Assembly (NCBI GenBank): GCA_934845495.1
Contig: CAKWRB010000091.1
Span: 1-5,413, forward strand
Direction: 5' to 3'
DNA length: 5,413 nucleotides
DNA from: an uncultured bacterium
GTDB lineage: Bacteria > Bacillota > Clostridia > Oscillospirales > Ruminococcaceae
In this document: piece by piece, positions 1 to 4,387 of the stretch
Layout: every line of letters starts with the position of its first letter
How positions within the stretch are numbered: the stretch's first letter is position 1
Position numbers and translations under genes: made by a program
Notes under the pieces: model-generated
Told to the model about the DNA's origin: nothing
Seen by the model: only the letters and a program-made list of their open reading frames with translations
The model's database searches: none

Positions 1-191
1 ACCTGCATGAGCATCCCCTTTCCGCCTCCATAGGGGGTGTCGTCCACCCGGCGATGCTTGTCCAGTGTATAGTCCCGGATGTTCCGGCAGTGAATATCCA
101 GCTTCCCGGCCCGGCGCGCCCGGCCAATGATGCTCTCGCTGAGGACTGTCTCACACATCTCCGGAAACAGGGTTGCAATTTCAATCTTCAT
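1..191 (-). CDS. trmD: tRNA (guanine-N1)-methyltransferase TrmD, N-terminal part (runs off left edge)
   Basis: TrmD is the SPOUT-class, trefoil-knot methyltransferase that uses S-adenosylmethionine to make m1G at position 37 of tRNAs with G36, preventing +1 frameshifting. Only the first 63 residues are present. The start [12 protein letters not shown], followed by SESIIGRA at residues 18-25 and [12 protein letters not shown] at residues 49-60, is the characteristic TrmD N-terminus, including the glycine-rich loop. The knot with most of the SAM site and the C-terminal tRNA-binding domain lie outside the window. The ATG (191-189) sits inside the end of rimM: the last 11 bases of rimM, ATGAAGATTGA, are also the first 11 of trmD in another frame. 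This suggests translational coupling. rimM-trmD adjacency is the normal bacterial arrangement, often followed by rplS. The reading frame is intact throughout the visible part. Confidence 0.96.
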   Translation of the reverse strand, partial: MKIEIATLFPEMCETVLSESIIGRARRAGKLDIHCRNIRDYTLDKHRRVDDTPYGGGKGMLMQ

Positions 192-699
192 CAAACAAGC
201 CCTCCAGCGGTGTAATGCGCATTACACCCTCTTCCAGATCCACACCGGCCACCACCTGCTTGATTGCAGGGATCAGCACCGGATCCTGCCCCTCCCGGGC
301 AATGTGATATACATCATTTGCTCCGGTGGAAGAGACGTCTTCCACCACACCATATTCGACCAAGGGATCGTTGGCATCTACGACCCGCAGGCCGATCAAA
401 TCCTGAATGAAGTAATCCCCCGGGGCGAGTTTCACATCCGAGCGACGCAGATACAGCACCCGTCCTCTCCAGGTCCGTGCCTCCTCTGGGGTGTCCAGAC
501 CCTCCAGCTTCAGCACACTCATGGCGCCTGCCACTTTGGCCGACAGCACCTTGACCGGACGGGTGCCGGCAGCATCCAGATACAAGGTGCCAAACCGCTT
601 GAGAAACTCCGGGCCATCACACCAGGGCTGCACCTTGACTTCCCCATGGACACCATGGGATGTGACAATTTTTCCGCACTCCAAATATTCCTTCGGCAT
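181..699 (-). CDS. rimM: 16S rRNA processing protein / ribosome maturation factor RimM
   Basis: RimM is a cytoplasmic assembly factor that binds ribosomal protein S19 and helps mature the head of the 30S subunit. The protein is 172 residues, normal for the family. The N-terminal RimM beta-barrel covers about residues 5-86, with the signature [18 protein letters not shown] near the start and the [14 protein letters not shown] segment at 67-80. The C-terminal PRC-barrel covers about 94-167, with [11 protein letters not shown] at 94-104, a NDVYHI strand, and the usual VLIPAI segment at 141-146. I chose the ATG at 699-697 because a perfect AGGAGG lies 5 bases upstream and family members begin there. 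An in-frame ATG at 735 would add 12 residues (MKSTNKRIQEGL) unlike the family and has no good ribosome binding site. The gene follows khpA after 113 bases that contain a terminator, and its end overlaps trmD by 11 bases. No clear promoter of its own is visible. Confidence 0.96.
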   Translation of the reverse strand: MPKEYLECGKIVTSHGVHGEVKVQPWCDGPEFLKRFGTLYLDAAGTRPVKVLSAKVAGAMSVLKLEGLDTPEEARTWRGRVLYLRRSDVKLAPGDYFIQDLIGLRVVDANDPLVEYGVVEDVSSTGANDVYHIAREGQDPVLIPAIKQVVAGVDLEEGVMRITPLEGLFDED

Positions 700-704
700 A
701 AGGC

Positions 705-710
705 CCTCCT
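705..710 (-). promoter_or_regulatory. ribosome binding site of rimM (decides the start)
   Basis: The minus strand reads AGGAGG, then GCCTT, then the ATG at 699. This perfect Shine-Dalgarno match, 5 bases from the ATG, lies inside the longer open frame starting at 735 and argues for the shorter 172-residue RimM. Confidence 0.85.
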
Positions 711-777
711 GTATCCGTTTATTGGTTGATTTCATTCCTGCAATCGGTGTGCTTCTCTGATTTTCTCGATATAAATG

Positions 778-806
778 AAAAAAGGGAAAGTCCCAGCTTT
801 CCCTTT
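778..806 (-). terminator. intrinsic terminator after khpA, upstream of rimM
   Basis: On the minus strand, AAAGGGAAAG (806-797) and CTTTCCCTTT (790-781) form a perfect 10-bp stem around the 6-base loop CTGGGA. The descending arm runs into six T (783-778). This is a classic Rho-independent terminator, 6 bases past the khpA stop codon. The outer AAA/TTT pairs merge with the U-tract, so the effective core is the GGGAAAG/CTTTCCC stem with only three G-C pairs plus a closing G-C. It may therefore be leaky. It separates ylxM-ffh-rpsP-khpA from rimM-trmD. Confidence 0.83.
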
Positions 807-812
807 CCAGTG

Positions 813-1046
813 TCAGTCGATTTCAACAACCACTTTCATTTCTCTTTTGGTAGCCGCCGCTCTGACAACTGTTCGAATAGCCTTGGCGATGCGCCCTTGC
901 TTTCCGATCACACGGCCCATGTCATCCTCCGCTACATGCAGATGATAAATAATGGTACCATCTTCAGCAGGAGCATCCGCTTTAACACTGACGGATTCCT
1001 TGTCCTCCACCAGACCTCTGGCTATTGCTGCGATCAGTTCTTCCAT
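813..1046 (-). CDS. khpA: KH-domain RNA-binding protein KhpA (YlqC family)
   Basis: KhpA is a small single-KH-domain protein that binds RNA in the cytoplasm. In several Gram-positive bacteria it acts with KhpB (EloR/Jag) and affects cell elongation and RNA metabolism. The protein is 77 residues, the usual family size. The KH core is clear: MGRVIGKQGRIAKAIRTVV at residues 43-61 contains the GxxG loop (GKQG, 48-51) that grips the nucleic acid backbone, followed by the conserved AAATK at 63-67 and a C-terminal KVVVEI strand. I chose the ATG at 1046-1044 because AAGGAG lies 7 bases upstream and family members begin MEEL. An in-frame TTG two codons earlier (1052) would touch the ribosome binding site. 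It lies 60 bases after rpsP, the usual position, and is followed immediately by an intrinsic terminator. The partner khpB is not in the window. Confidence 0.95.
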   Translation of the reverse strand: MEELIAAIARGLVEDKESVSVKADAPAEDGTIIYHLHVAEDDMGRVIGKQGRIAKAIRTVVRAAATKREMKVVVEID

Positions 1047-1053
1047 AAGCAAT

Positions 1054-1059
1054 CTCCTT
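1054..1059 (-). promoter_or_regulatory. ribosome binding site of khpA (decides the start)
   Basis: AAGGAG on the minus strand is 7 bases from the ATG at 1046. It nearly abuts the alternative TTG at 1052, leaving a single base and no usable spacing for that codon. Confidence 0.8.
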
Positions 1060-1106
1060 TTCCGACCTATGTTTCGGACAGGAAACTATCCGACTTTCCC
1101 GTGTGA

Positions 1107-1349
1107 TTAAAGAGCGCCGTTCTTCTTGAGCAGAGCCTTTACGGTATCGGTGGGCTGAGCGCCGTTGGCGATCCACTTCTGAGCCTTCTCAGCGTCGATC
1201 TTTACAACAGCCGGTTCCTTAGTGGGATCGTAGTAACCGATCTCCTCGATGAAACGACCATCTCTGGGGAAACGGGAGTCCGCTACCACTACACGATAGA
1301 ACGGAGCCTTCTTAGCACCCATGCGACGCAGTCTTATTTTAACAGCCAT
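1107..1349 (-). CDS. rpsP: 30S ribosomal protein S16
   Basis: S16 is a primary-binding protein of the small ribosomal subunit that contacts the 5' domain of 16S rRNA and is needed for 30S assembly. The 80-residue product matches bacterial S16 throughout. It begins [19 protein letters not shown], continues with [22 protein letters not shown] (residues 21-42), then the [25 protein letters not shown] helix region. I chose the ATG at 1349-1347 because it gives the canonical N-terminus and a perfect AGGAGGTGA ribosome binding site upstream. An in-frame GTG at 1358 is part of that same site and cannot be the start. The gene follows ffh by 71 bases and precedes khpA by 60 bases, the standard Firmicute order. 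Confidence 0.98.
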   Translation of the reverse strand: MAVKIRLRRMGAKKAPFYRVVVADSRFPRDGRFIEEIGYYDPTKEPAVVKIDAEKAQKWIANGAQPTDTVKALLKKNGAL

Positions 1350-1354
1350 GACTG

Positions 1355-1363
1355 TCACCTCCT
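1355..1363 (-). promoter_or_regulatory. ribosome binding site of rpsP (decides the start)
   Basis: AGGAGGTGA is a full 9-base complement to the 16S rRNA 3' end, with 8 bases between AGGAGG and the ATG at 1349. It fits a gene that must be translated at ribosomal-protein levels, and it excludes the in-frame GTG at 1358. Confidence 0.9.
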
Positions 1364-1420
1364 GTAAGTATTTGAAAAAATTTATCTATTTTTACGCCCG
1401 GAAGGACATAAAAACCAAGG

Positions 1421-2749
1421 TTAGAACATCCGTCCGCGTCTTGCCGCACGACGGAATTTGGAAGAGCCCATCATCTTCATCATCTTCTGCATCTGCTCAA
1501 ACTGCTTGAGCAGACGGTTGACATCTTCCACTTTGGTACCGCTGCCAGCTGCAATCCGGCGCTTGCGGGACGGATTGATGATGGCCGGGCGCTCACGCTC
1601 CCGCTTGGTCATGGAATTGATGATGGCCTCGGTCTTTTTGAGCTGAGCCTCTCCAGCAGCGGTCTCCTCGTCAGAGATCTTGCCAGCACCAGGGAACATA
1701 CTGATCACCTGGCTGAGGGAGCCCATCTGCTTGATCTGCTGCATCTGTTCCAGCAGGTCGTTCATATCAAAGCTCTGTTCTTTGAGCTTCTTGGCCATTT
1801 CCATGGCCTTCTGCTCGTCCACCGTACTCTGGGCTTTCTCGATCAGGGTGAGCACATCTCCCATACCCAGGATTCGGGAGGCCATACGGTCGGGATAGAA
1901 CGGTTCGAGGTTGTCGAGTTTTTCACCGGTACCCACAAACTTGATGGGCTTTCCGGTCACAGCCCGTACCGACAGGGCAGCACCACCGCGGGTATCGCCA
2001 TCCAGCTTGGTGAGGATGGTACCGTCAATGCCCAGGGTTTCATCAAAACTCTTGGCGACATTGACTGCGTCCTGACCGGTCATCGCGTCAATCACCAGCA
2101 GGATCTCCTGGGGCTGTACTGTCTCCTTGATGCGCCGCAGCTCATCCATGAGTTCCTCATCGATGTGCAGACGGCCGGCGGTGTCCAGGATCAGGATATC
2201 ATTGCCGTAATCCCGGGCGTGCAGCACCGCCTTGCGGGCGATCTCCACCGGGTCCCCCTGCCCCATTTCAAACACCGGAACGCCGGCCTGTTCACCGACG
2301 ATCTGCAGCTGCTGGATCGCCGCCGGACGGTAGACGTCACAGGCTGCCAGCAGCGGCCGCTTGCCGCTCTGCTTGAAATACCGGGCCAGTTTGGCACAGT
2401 GGGTGGTTTTACCGGCACCCTGAAGGCCGCACATCATAATGATAGTGGGCAGCTTTGAGGAGAAGGTAATCCGGGCATTGGTGGAACCCATCAGCTCGGT
2501 CAGCTCGTCGTTGACGATCTTGATGATCTGCTGGGCGGGAGTCAGGCTTTCAAGCACTTCACTGCCCATCGCCTTTTCACTTACCGAGGCTACAAAATCC
2601 TTTGCAACCTTGTAGTTGACATCTGCTTCCAACAGTGCCATGCGGACTTCCCGCATGACCTCCTTGATGTCGCTCTCCTTGACCTTGCCCCGGCCCTTTA
2701 ACTTTTTGAACACTTCGGAAAGTCTTCCCGAAAGCCTTTCAAAAGCCAT
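1421..2749 (-). CDS. ffh: signal recognition particle GTPase Ffh (SRP54)
   Basis: Ffh binds 4.5S/6S SRP RNA, recognises hydrophobic signal sequences on nascent chains and delivers ribosomes to FtsY at the membrane. The protein is 442 residues, full length. The N-domain helical bundle covers about residues 1-85, with the ALLEADVNYKV motif at 38-48. The G domain covers about 95-295: P-loop GLQGAGKT (108-115), DVYRPAA (138-144), DTAGR (189-193), TKLDGD (247-252) and GTGE (273-276). The M domain covers about 300-430: SRKRRIAAGSG (394-404) is the SRP RNA-binding helix-turn-helix, and the methionine-rich helix at 417-428 (FEQMQKMMKMMG) belongs to the signal-peptide groove. The tail is basic (RRAARRGRMF). 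I chose the ATG at 2749 (MAFERLSGRL, the family N-terminus), with AGGAAGG 5 bases upstream. A GTG two codons earlier overlaps that site. It follows ylxM by 46 bases, presumably on the same transcript. The SRP RNA gene is not here. Confidence 0.98.
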   Translation of the reverse strand: MAFERLSGRLSEVFKKLKGRGKVKESDIKEVMREVRMALLEADVNYKVAKDFVASVSEKAMGSEVLESLTPAQQIIKIVNDELTELMGSTNARITFSSKLPTIIMMCGLQGAGKTTHCAKLARYFKQSGKRPLLAACDVYRPAAIQQLQIVGEQAGVPVFEMGQGDPVEIARKAVLHARDYGNDILILDTAGRLHIDEELMDELRRIKETVQPQEILLVIDAMTGQDAVNVAKSFDETLGIDGTILTKLDGDTRGGAALSVRAVTGKPIKFVGTGEKLDNLEPFYPDRMASRILGMGDVLTLIEKAQSTVDEQKAMEMAKKLKEQSFDMNDLLEQMQQIKQMGSLSQVISMFPGAGKISDEETAAGEAQLKKTEAIINSMTKRERERPAIINPSRKRRIAAGSGTKVEDVNRLLKQFEQMQKMMKMMGSSKFRRAARRGRMF

Positions 2750-2754
2750 AGACA

Positions 2755-2761
2755 CCTTCCT
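2755..2761 (-). promoter_or_regulatory. ribosome binding site of ffh (decides the start)
   Basis: The minus strand reads AGGAAGG, then TGTCT, then the ATG at 2749. The spacing is 5 bases. The in-frame GTG at 2755-2753 overlaps this site and is rejected as a start. Confidence 0.65.
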
Positions 2762-2795
2762 TTACCGACCGCGCTCGTCCGTCGCGGATGCTTGG

Positions 2796-3158
2796 TTAAT
2801 CGTTGAGCTGAGAAGCCAGCTCACAGATCCGGGCTGTACGCTTCTCCACCTCGGCCGATCCGAGGAATTTGTCGTTGTAGATGGAAATATCCTGGGCACA
2901 CCGGGTGATCTCGTCCAGACCGTTCTGGATCTCGACAAACCGCCGGGCCAGCCCGAGTTTTTCCTCATACTCCCGCAGCTGGGCCTCTGCCCGCTTGATG
3001 GAATCCCGCACACCCTGCCGGGTGATGTGGCAGTGATCGGCGATTTCCGCCAGAGAGAGGTCATCGTTGTAGTAAAACTCGGTGACTTCCCGCTGCTTAT
3101 CGGTGAGCATCTGGCCATAAAAATCGAGCAGATATGAAATACTCAGATCCTTCGCCAT
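2796..3158 (-). CDS. ylxM: YlxM/p13-family helix-turn-helix protein, SRP-associated (UPF0122)
   Basis: YlxM is a small acidic Firmicute protein encoded beside ffh. In streptococci it is reported to bind SRP components and modulate the GTPase activity of Ffh with FtsY; here that role is inferred from family and position. The product is 120 residues, normal length. Residues about 18-61 form a sigma-70 region-4-like helix-turn-helix: LTDKQREVTEFYYNDDLSL, then AEIADHCHITRQGVRDSIKRA with the typical ITRQGV turn into the recognition helix. Residues about 56-90 are heptad-like and charged (EAQLREYEEKLGLARRFVEI), suggesting a helical dimerisation or coiled-coil segment. The start is ATG 3158-3156 with AAGGAGG 7 bases upstream. 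It is the first gene after a perfect consensus promoter, so it heads the cluster. ftsY, frequently just upstream in related bacteria, is absent here. Confidence 0.95.
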   Translation of the reverse strand: MAKDLSISYLLDFYGQMLTDKQREVTEFYYNDDLSLAEIADHCHITRQGVRDSIKRAEAQLREYEEKLGLARRFVEIQNGLDEITRCAQDISIYNDKFLGSAEVEKRTARICELASQLND

Positions 3159-3210
3159 GTCGATGCCTCCTTCATGTAAAGGTCACACACTTTCCATCGC
3201 TGCTTTGAAT

Positions 3211-3239
3211 ATTATAAGCGACCGGTTTGTAGATGTCAA
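3211..3239 (-). promoter_or_regulatory. perfect consensus sigma-A promoter of the ylxM-ffh cluster
   Basis: On the minus strand, TTGACA (3239-3234) is separated by exactly 17 bases from TATAAT (3216-3211). Both hexamers match the vegetative consensus exactly. An A-rich stretch upstream of the -35 (AAAATGTAAAGGAAAA) could act as an UP element. The predicted transcription start is near 3204, giving a leader of about 46 bases before ylxM. The promoter lies downstream of the zupT terminator, as expected for an independent strongly transcribed housekeeping unit. Confidence 0.93.
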
Positions 3240-3273
3240 GGGGTTTTCCTTTACATTTTGCGAAAAAGTGCAG

Positions 3274-3319
3274 AAAAATCCGGCTGCTTCCTGGGAAATC
3301 CTCCCCGGTACAGCCGGAT
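3274..3319 (-). terminator. intrinsic terminator of zupT
   Basis: On the minus strand, ATCCGGCTG (3319-3311) pairs perfectly with CAGCCGGAT (3286-3278). The 24-base loop can itself pair further (GGG with CCC). The stem runs directly into a T-rich tract, TTTTTC. It lies 11 bases after the zupT stop codon and before the ylxM promoter, so zupT is insulated from the SRP cluster. Confidence 0.9.
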
Positions 3320-3330
3320 CTCTTCCAATT

Positions 3331-4134
3331 TTATGCAAAGAGCAGCAGACTGATTGCCATCACGGCCATACCCGCGATCAGACCAGCCATCGCCTGGTGA
3401 TGTCCGCCGTACTCCTCTGCCGACGGCAGCAGTTCATCCAGCGAGATGTAAACCATGACACCGGCGATGGCCCCGAACACGATGCCCATCAGTGTATCGC
3501 TCATGAAGGGACGCAGCAGCAGGTACCCCAAAAAGGCGCCCAATGGCTCCGAGAGACCGGAAAGCAGCGAGTACCAGAAGGCCTTTTTCCGGTCCCGGGT
3601 GGCATAGTAAATCGGCACAGCCACGGCAACGCCTTCCGGGATATTGTGGATGGCAATGGCCATGGTGATGGGCAGTGCCAGCTCCTCGCCCTGCAGCGCG
3701 GAGACGAAGGTTGCCATGCCCTCCGGGAAGTTGTGGATGGTGATGGCCAGTGCTGTGATCAGGCCCATGCGCATCATCTTGCCGCTGTTGGCCGCCAGCT
3801 CGTCATTCTCCTCCCCTTCCAGATAGGTCATTTCATGGGGATTTTCGTACTCCGGAACCAGCCGGTCGATGGCTGCGATGACGAGCATTCCCCCGAAGAA
3901 TGAGAGGACCGCAAGGGCATAGCCGCCGCTTCCCAGTGCCGCCGTGAGCGTATCCTTGCTCTCGGCAAAGAGTTCCACCATCGATACATAGATCATCACA
4001 CCAGCCGAAAAGCCAAGGCTGACGCTGAGGAACCGGGCATTGGGCTTTTTTGAAAAATATGTGATCAGACCGCCAATGCCGGTGCTGAGTCCGGCAATCA
4101 GTGTCATTGTGACTGCAAGAACTTCGTGTTTCAT
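3331..4134 (-). CDS. zupT: ZIP-family divalent metal transporter (ZupT-like)
   Basis: ZIP proteins move divalent metals (Zn, Fe, Mn, Co) into the cytoplasm through the inner membrane. The 267-residue product has the expected eight hydrophobic segments, near residues 5-25, 36-56, 69-91, 122-143, 155-176, 188-208, 213-233 and 247-267. The binuclear metal site signatures are intact: HNFPEG (134-139) in segment 4 and HNIPEG (163-168) in segment 5, followed by SGLSEPLGA (192-200). The variable loop between segments 3 and 4 (about 92-121) is acidic, with one histidine (H100), rather than histidine-rich. The start is ATG 4134-4132 with AGGAGG 8 bases upstream. The gene has its own promoter, palindromic operator candidate and terminator, so it appears monocistronic and metal- or effector-controlled. 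Substrate preference cannot be read from the sequence. The ZupT subtype is the best match; a general ZIP (GufA-like) label is the cautious alternative. Confidence 0.92.
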   Translation of the reverse strand: MKHEVLAVTMTLIAGLSTGIGGLITYFSKKPNARFLSVSLGFSAGVMIYVSMVELFAESKDTLTAALGSGGYALAVLSFFGGMLVIAAIDRLVPEYENPHEMTYLEGEENDELAANSGKMMRMGLITALAITIHNFPEGMATFVSALQGEELALPITMAIAIHNIPEGVAVAVPIYYATRDRKKAFWYSLLSGLSEPLGAFLGYLLLRPFMSDTLMGIVFGAIAGVMVYISLDELLPSAEEYGGHHQAMAGLIAGMAVMAISLLLFA

Positions 4135-4165
4135 AGAAAGAGCCTCCTTTTTTACCTGCTCTAAG

Positions 4166-4187
4166 TTGGTTAGTTTTAACTAACCAA
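4166..4187 (-). promoter_or_regulatory. perfect 22-bp palindrome, probable operator of zupT
   Basis: Plus strand: arm TTGGTTAGTT (4166-4175), two T, arm AACTAACCAA (4178-4187). All ten pairs match. It begins about six bases downstream of the predicted zupT transcription start, a classic position for a repressor. The half-sites GGTTAG/CTAACC are the same as those in the DtxR/IdeR iron-box consensus, but here they are 6 bases apart instead of 1. A metal-sensing DtxR/MntR-type regulator is therefore plausible, not shown. In RNA it could also fold as a hairpin, but no U-tract follows, so it is not a terminator. Confidence 0.72.
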
Positions 4188-4199
4188 ACCAATGAGTAA

Positions 4200-4228
4200 A
4201 TCATACCATACCAGTATACCTTTGTCAA
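4200..4228 (-). promoter_or_regulatory. sigma-A promoter of zupT
   Basis: On the minus strand, TTGACA (4228-4223), a 17-base spacer and TATGAT (4205-4200) form a near-consensus promoter. An extended -10 TGn precedes the TATGAT. The predicted start is near 4193, so the 22-bp palindrome lies within the first 30 transcribed bases. The spacer holds three GTAT units, probably incidental. Confidence 0.88.
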
Positions 4229-4313
4229 CCCGAGAACCGAAGAAAAATTCCCTTCGGACTATCCTATGCAGAAAGCGGGAATCTGTCCAACCGTTTGTGG
4301 ACCCTGGGGAAGT

Positions 4314-4332
4314 TTTCATACAATGTGTGAAA
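4314..4332 (+). promoter_or_regulatory. 19-bp near-palindrome at the aldehyde dehydrogenase promoter, possible operator
   Basis: TTTCATACA (4314-4322), a central A, and TGTGTGAAA (4324-4332) are inverted repeats with one mismatched pair in nine. The site covers the presumed -35 region of the downstream gene. The left-arm core TTCATA recurs 20 bases later (4335-4340). Position and symmetry suggest binding by a dimeric regulator. I do not recognise the family. Confidence 0.45.
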
Positions 4333-4355
4333 TGTTCATAAAGAGATGGTATACT
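4327..4355 (+). promoter_or_regulatory. probable extended -10 promoter of the aldehyde dehydrogenase gene
   Basis: TATACT at 4350-4355 is a good -10, preceded by the extended element TGG (4347-4349). The -35 at 17-base spacing (GTGAAA) is poor, so this would be an extended -10 or activator-assisted promoter, with a start near 4362. A second, weaker possibility is TTGTGG (4295-4300), 18 bases, TACAAT (4319-4324). Confidence 0.58.
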
Positions 4356-4387
4356 AAAAGCGTACAAACTCCGGAGGAGAAAACAGT

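Noticed and set aside
127..729. 200-codon open frame on the plus strand opposite rimM and trmD
   Set aside because: It is a shadow of rimM and trmD, which match their families over the same bases; there is no ribosome binding site.
1389..1420. Possible promoter for rpsP (TTGGTT, 18 bases, TAAAAA on the minus strand)
   Set aside because: Both hexamers are poor matches with non-optimal spacing, and nothing else supports an internal start.
1413..1422. AACCAAGGTT palindrome followed by T on the minus strand, as an ffh terminator
   Set aside because: The stem is four pairs with a two-base loop and overlaps the ffh stop codon; it is too weak to terminate. rpsP most likely continues on the same transcript.
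3159..3204. CGATG in the ylxM leader pairing with CATCG after the ribosome binding site
   Set aside because: It is only five base pairs over about 30 bases; too weak to propose translational control.
3157..3903. 248-codon open frame on the plus strand opposite zupT
   Set aside because: It is antisense to intact ZIP motifs, begins in the ylxM leader with no ribosome binding site, and its histidine- and glutamine-rich translation reflects the complementary strand.
4237..4257. Hairpin CCGAAG/CTTCGG just upstream of the zupT -35
   Set aside because: It has a six-pair stem with a nine-base loop, no T-tract and no gene ending nearby; probably chance.
4326..4340. CRP- or Rex-like site (TGTGA...TTCATA) at the aldehyde dehydrogenase promoter
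   Set aside because: The spacing between half-sites is wrong for the CRP and Rex consensus and the right half is imperfect. The larger 19-bp near-palindrome explains the same bases better.
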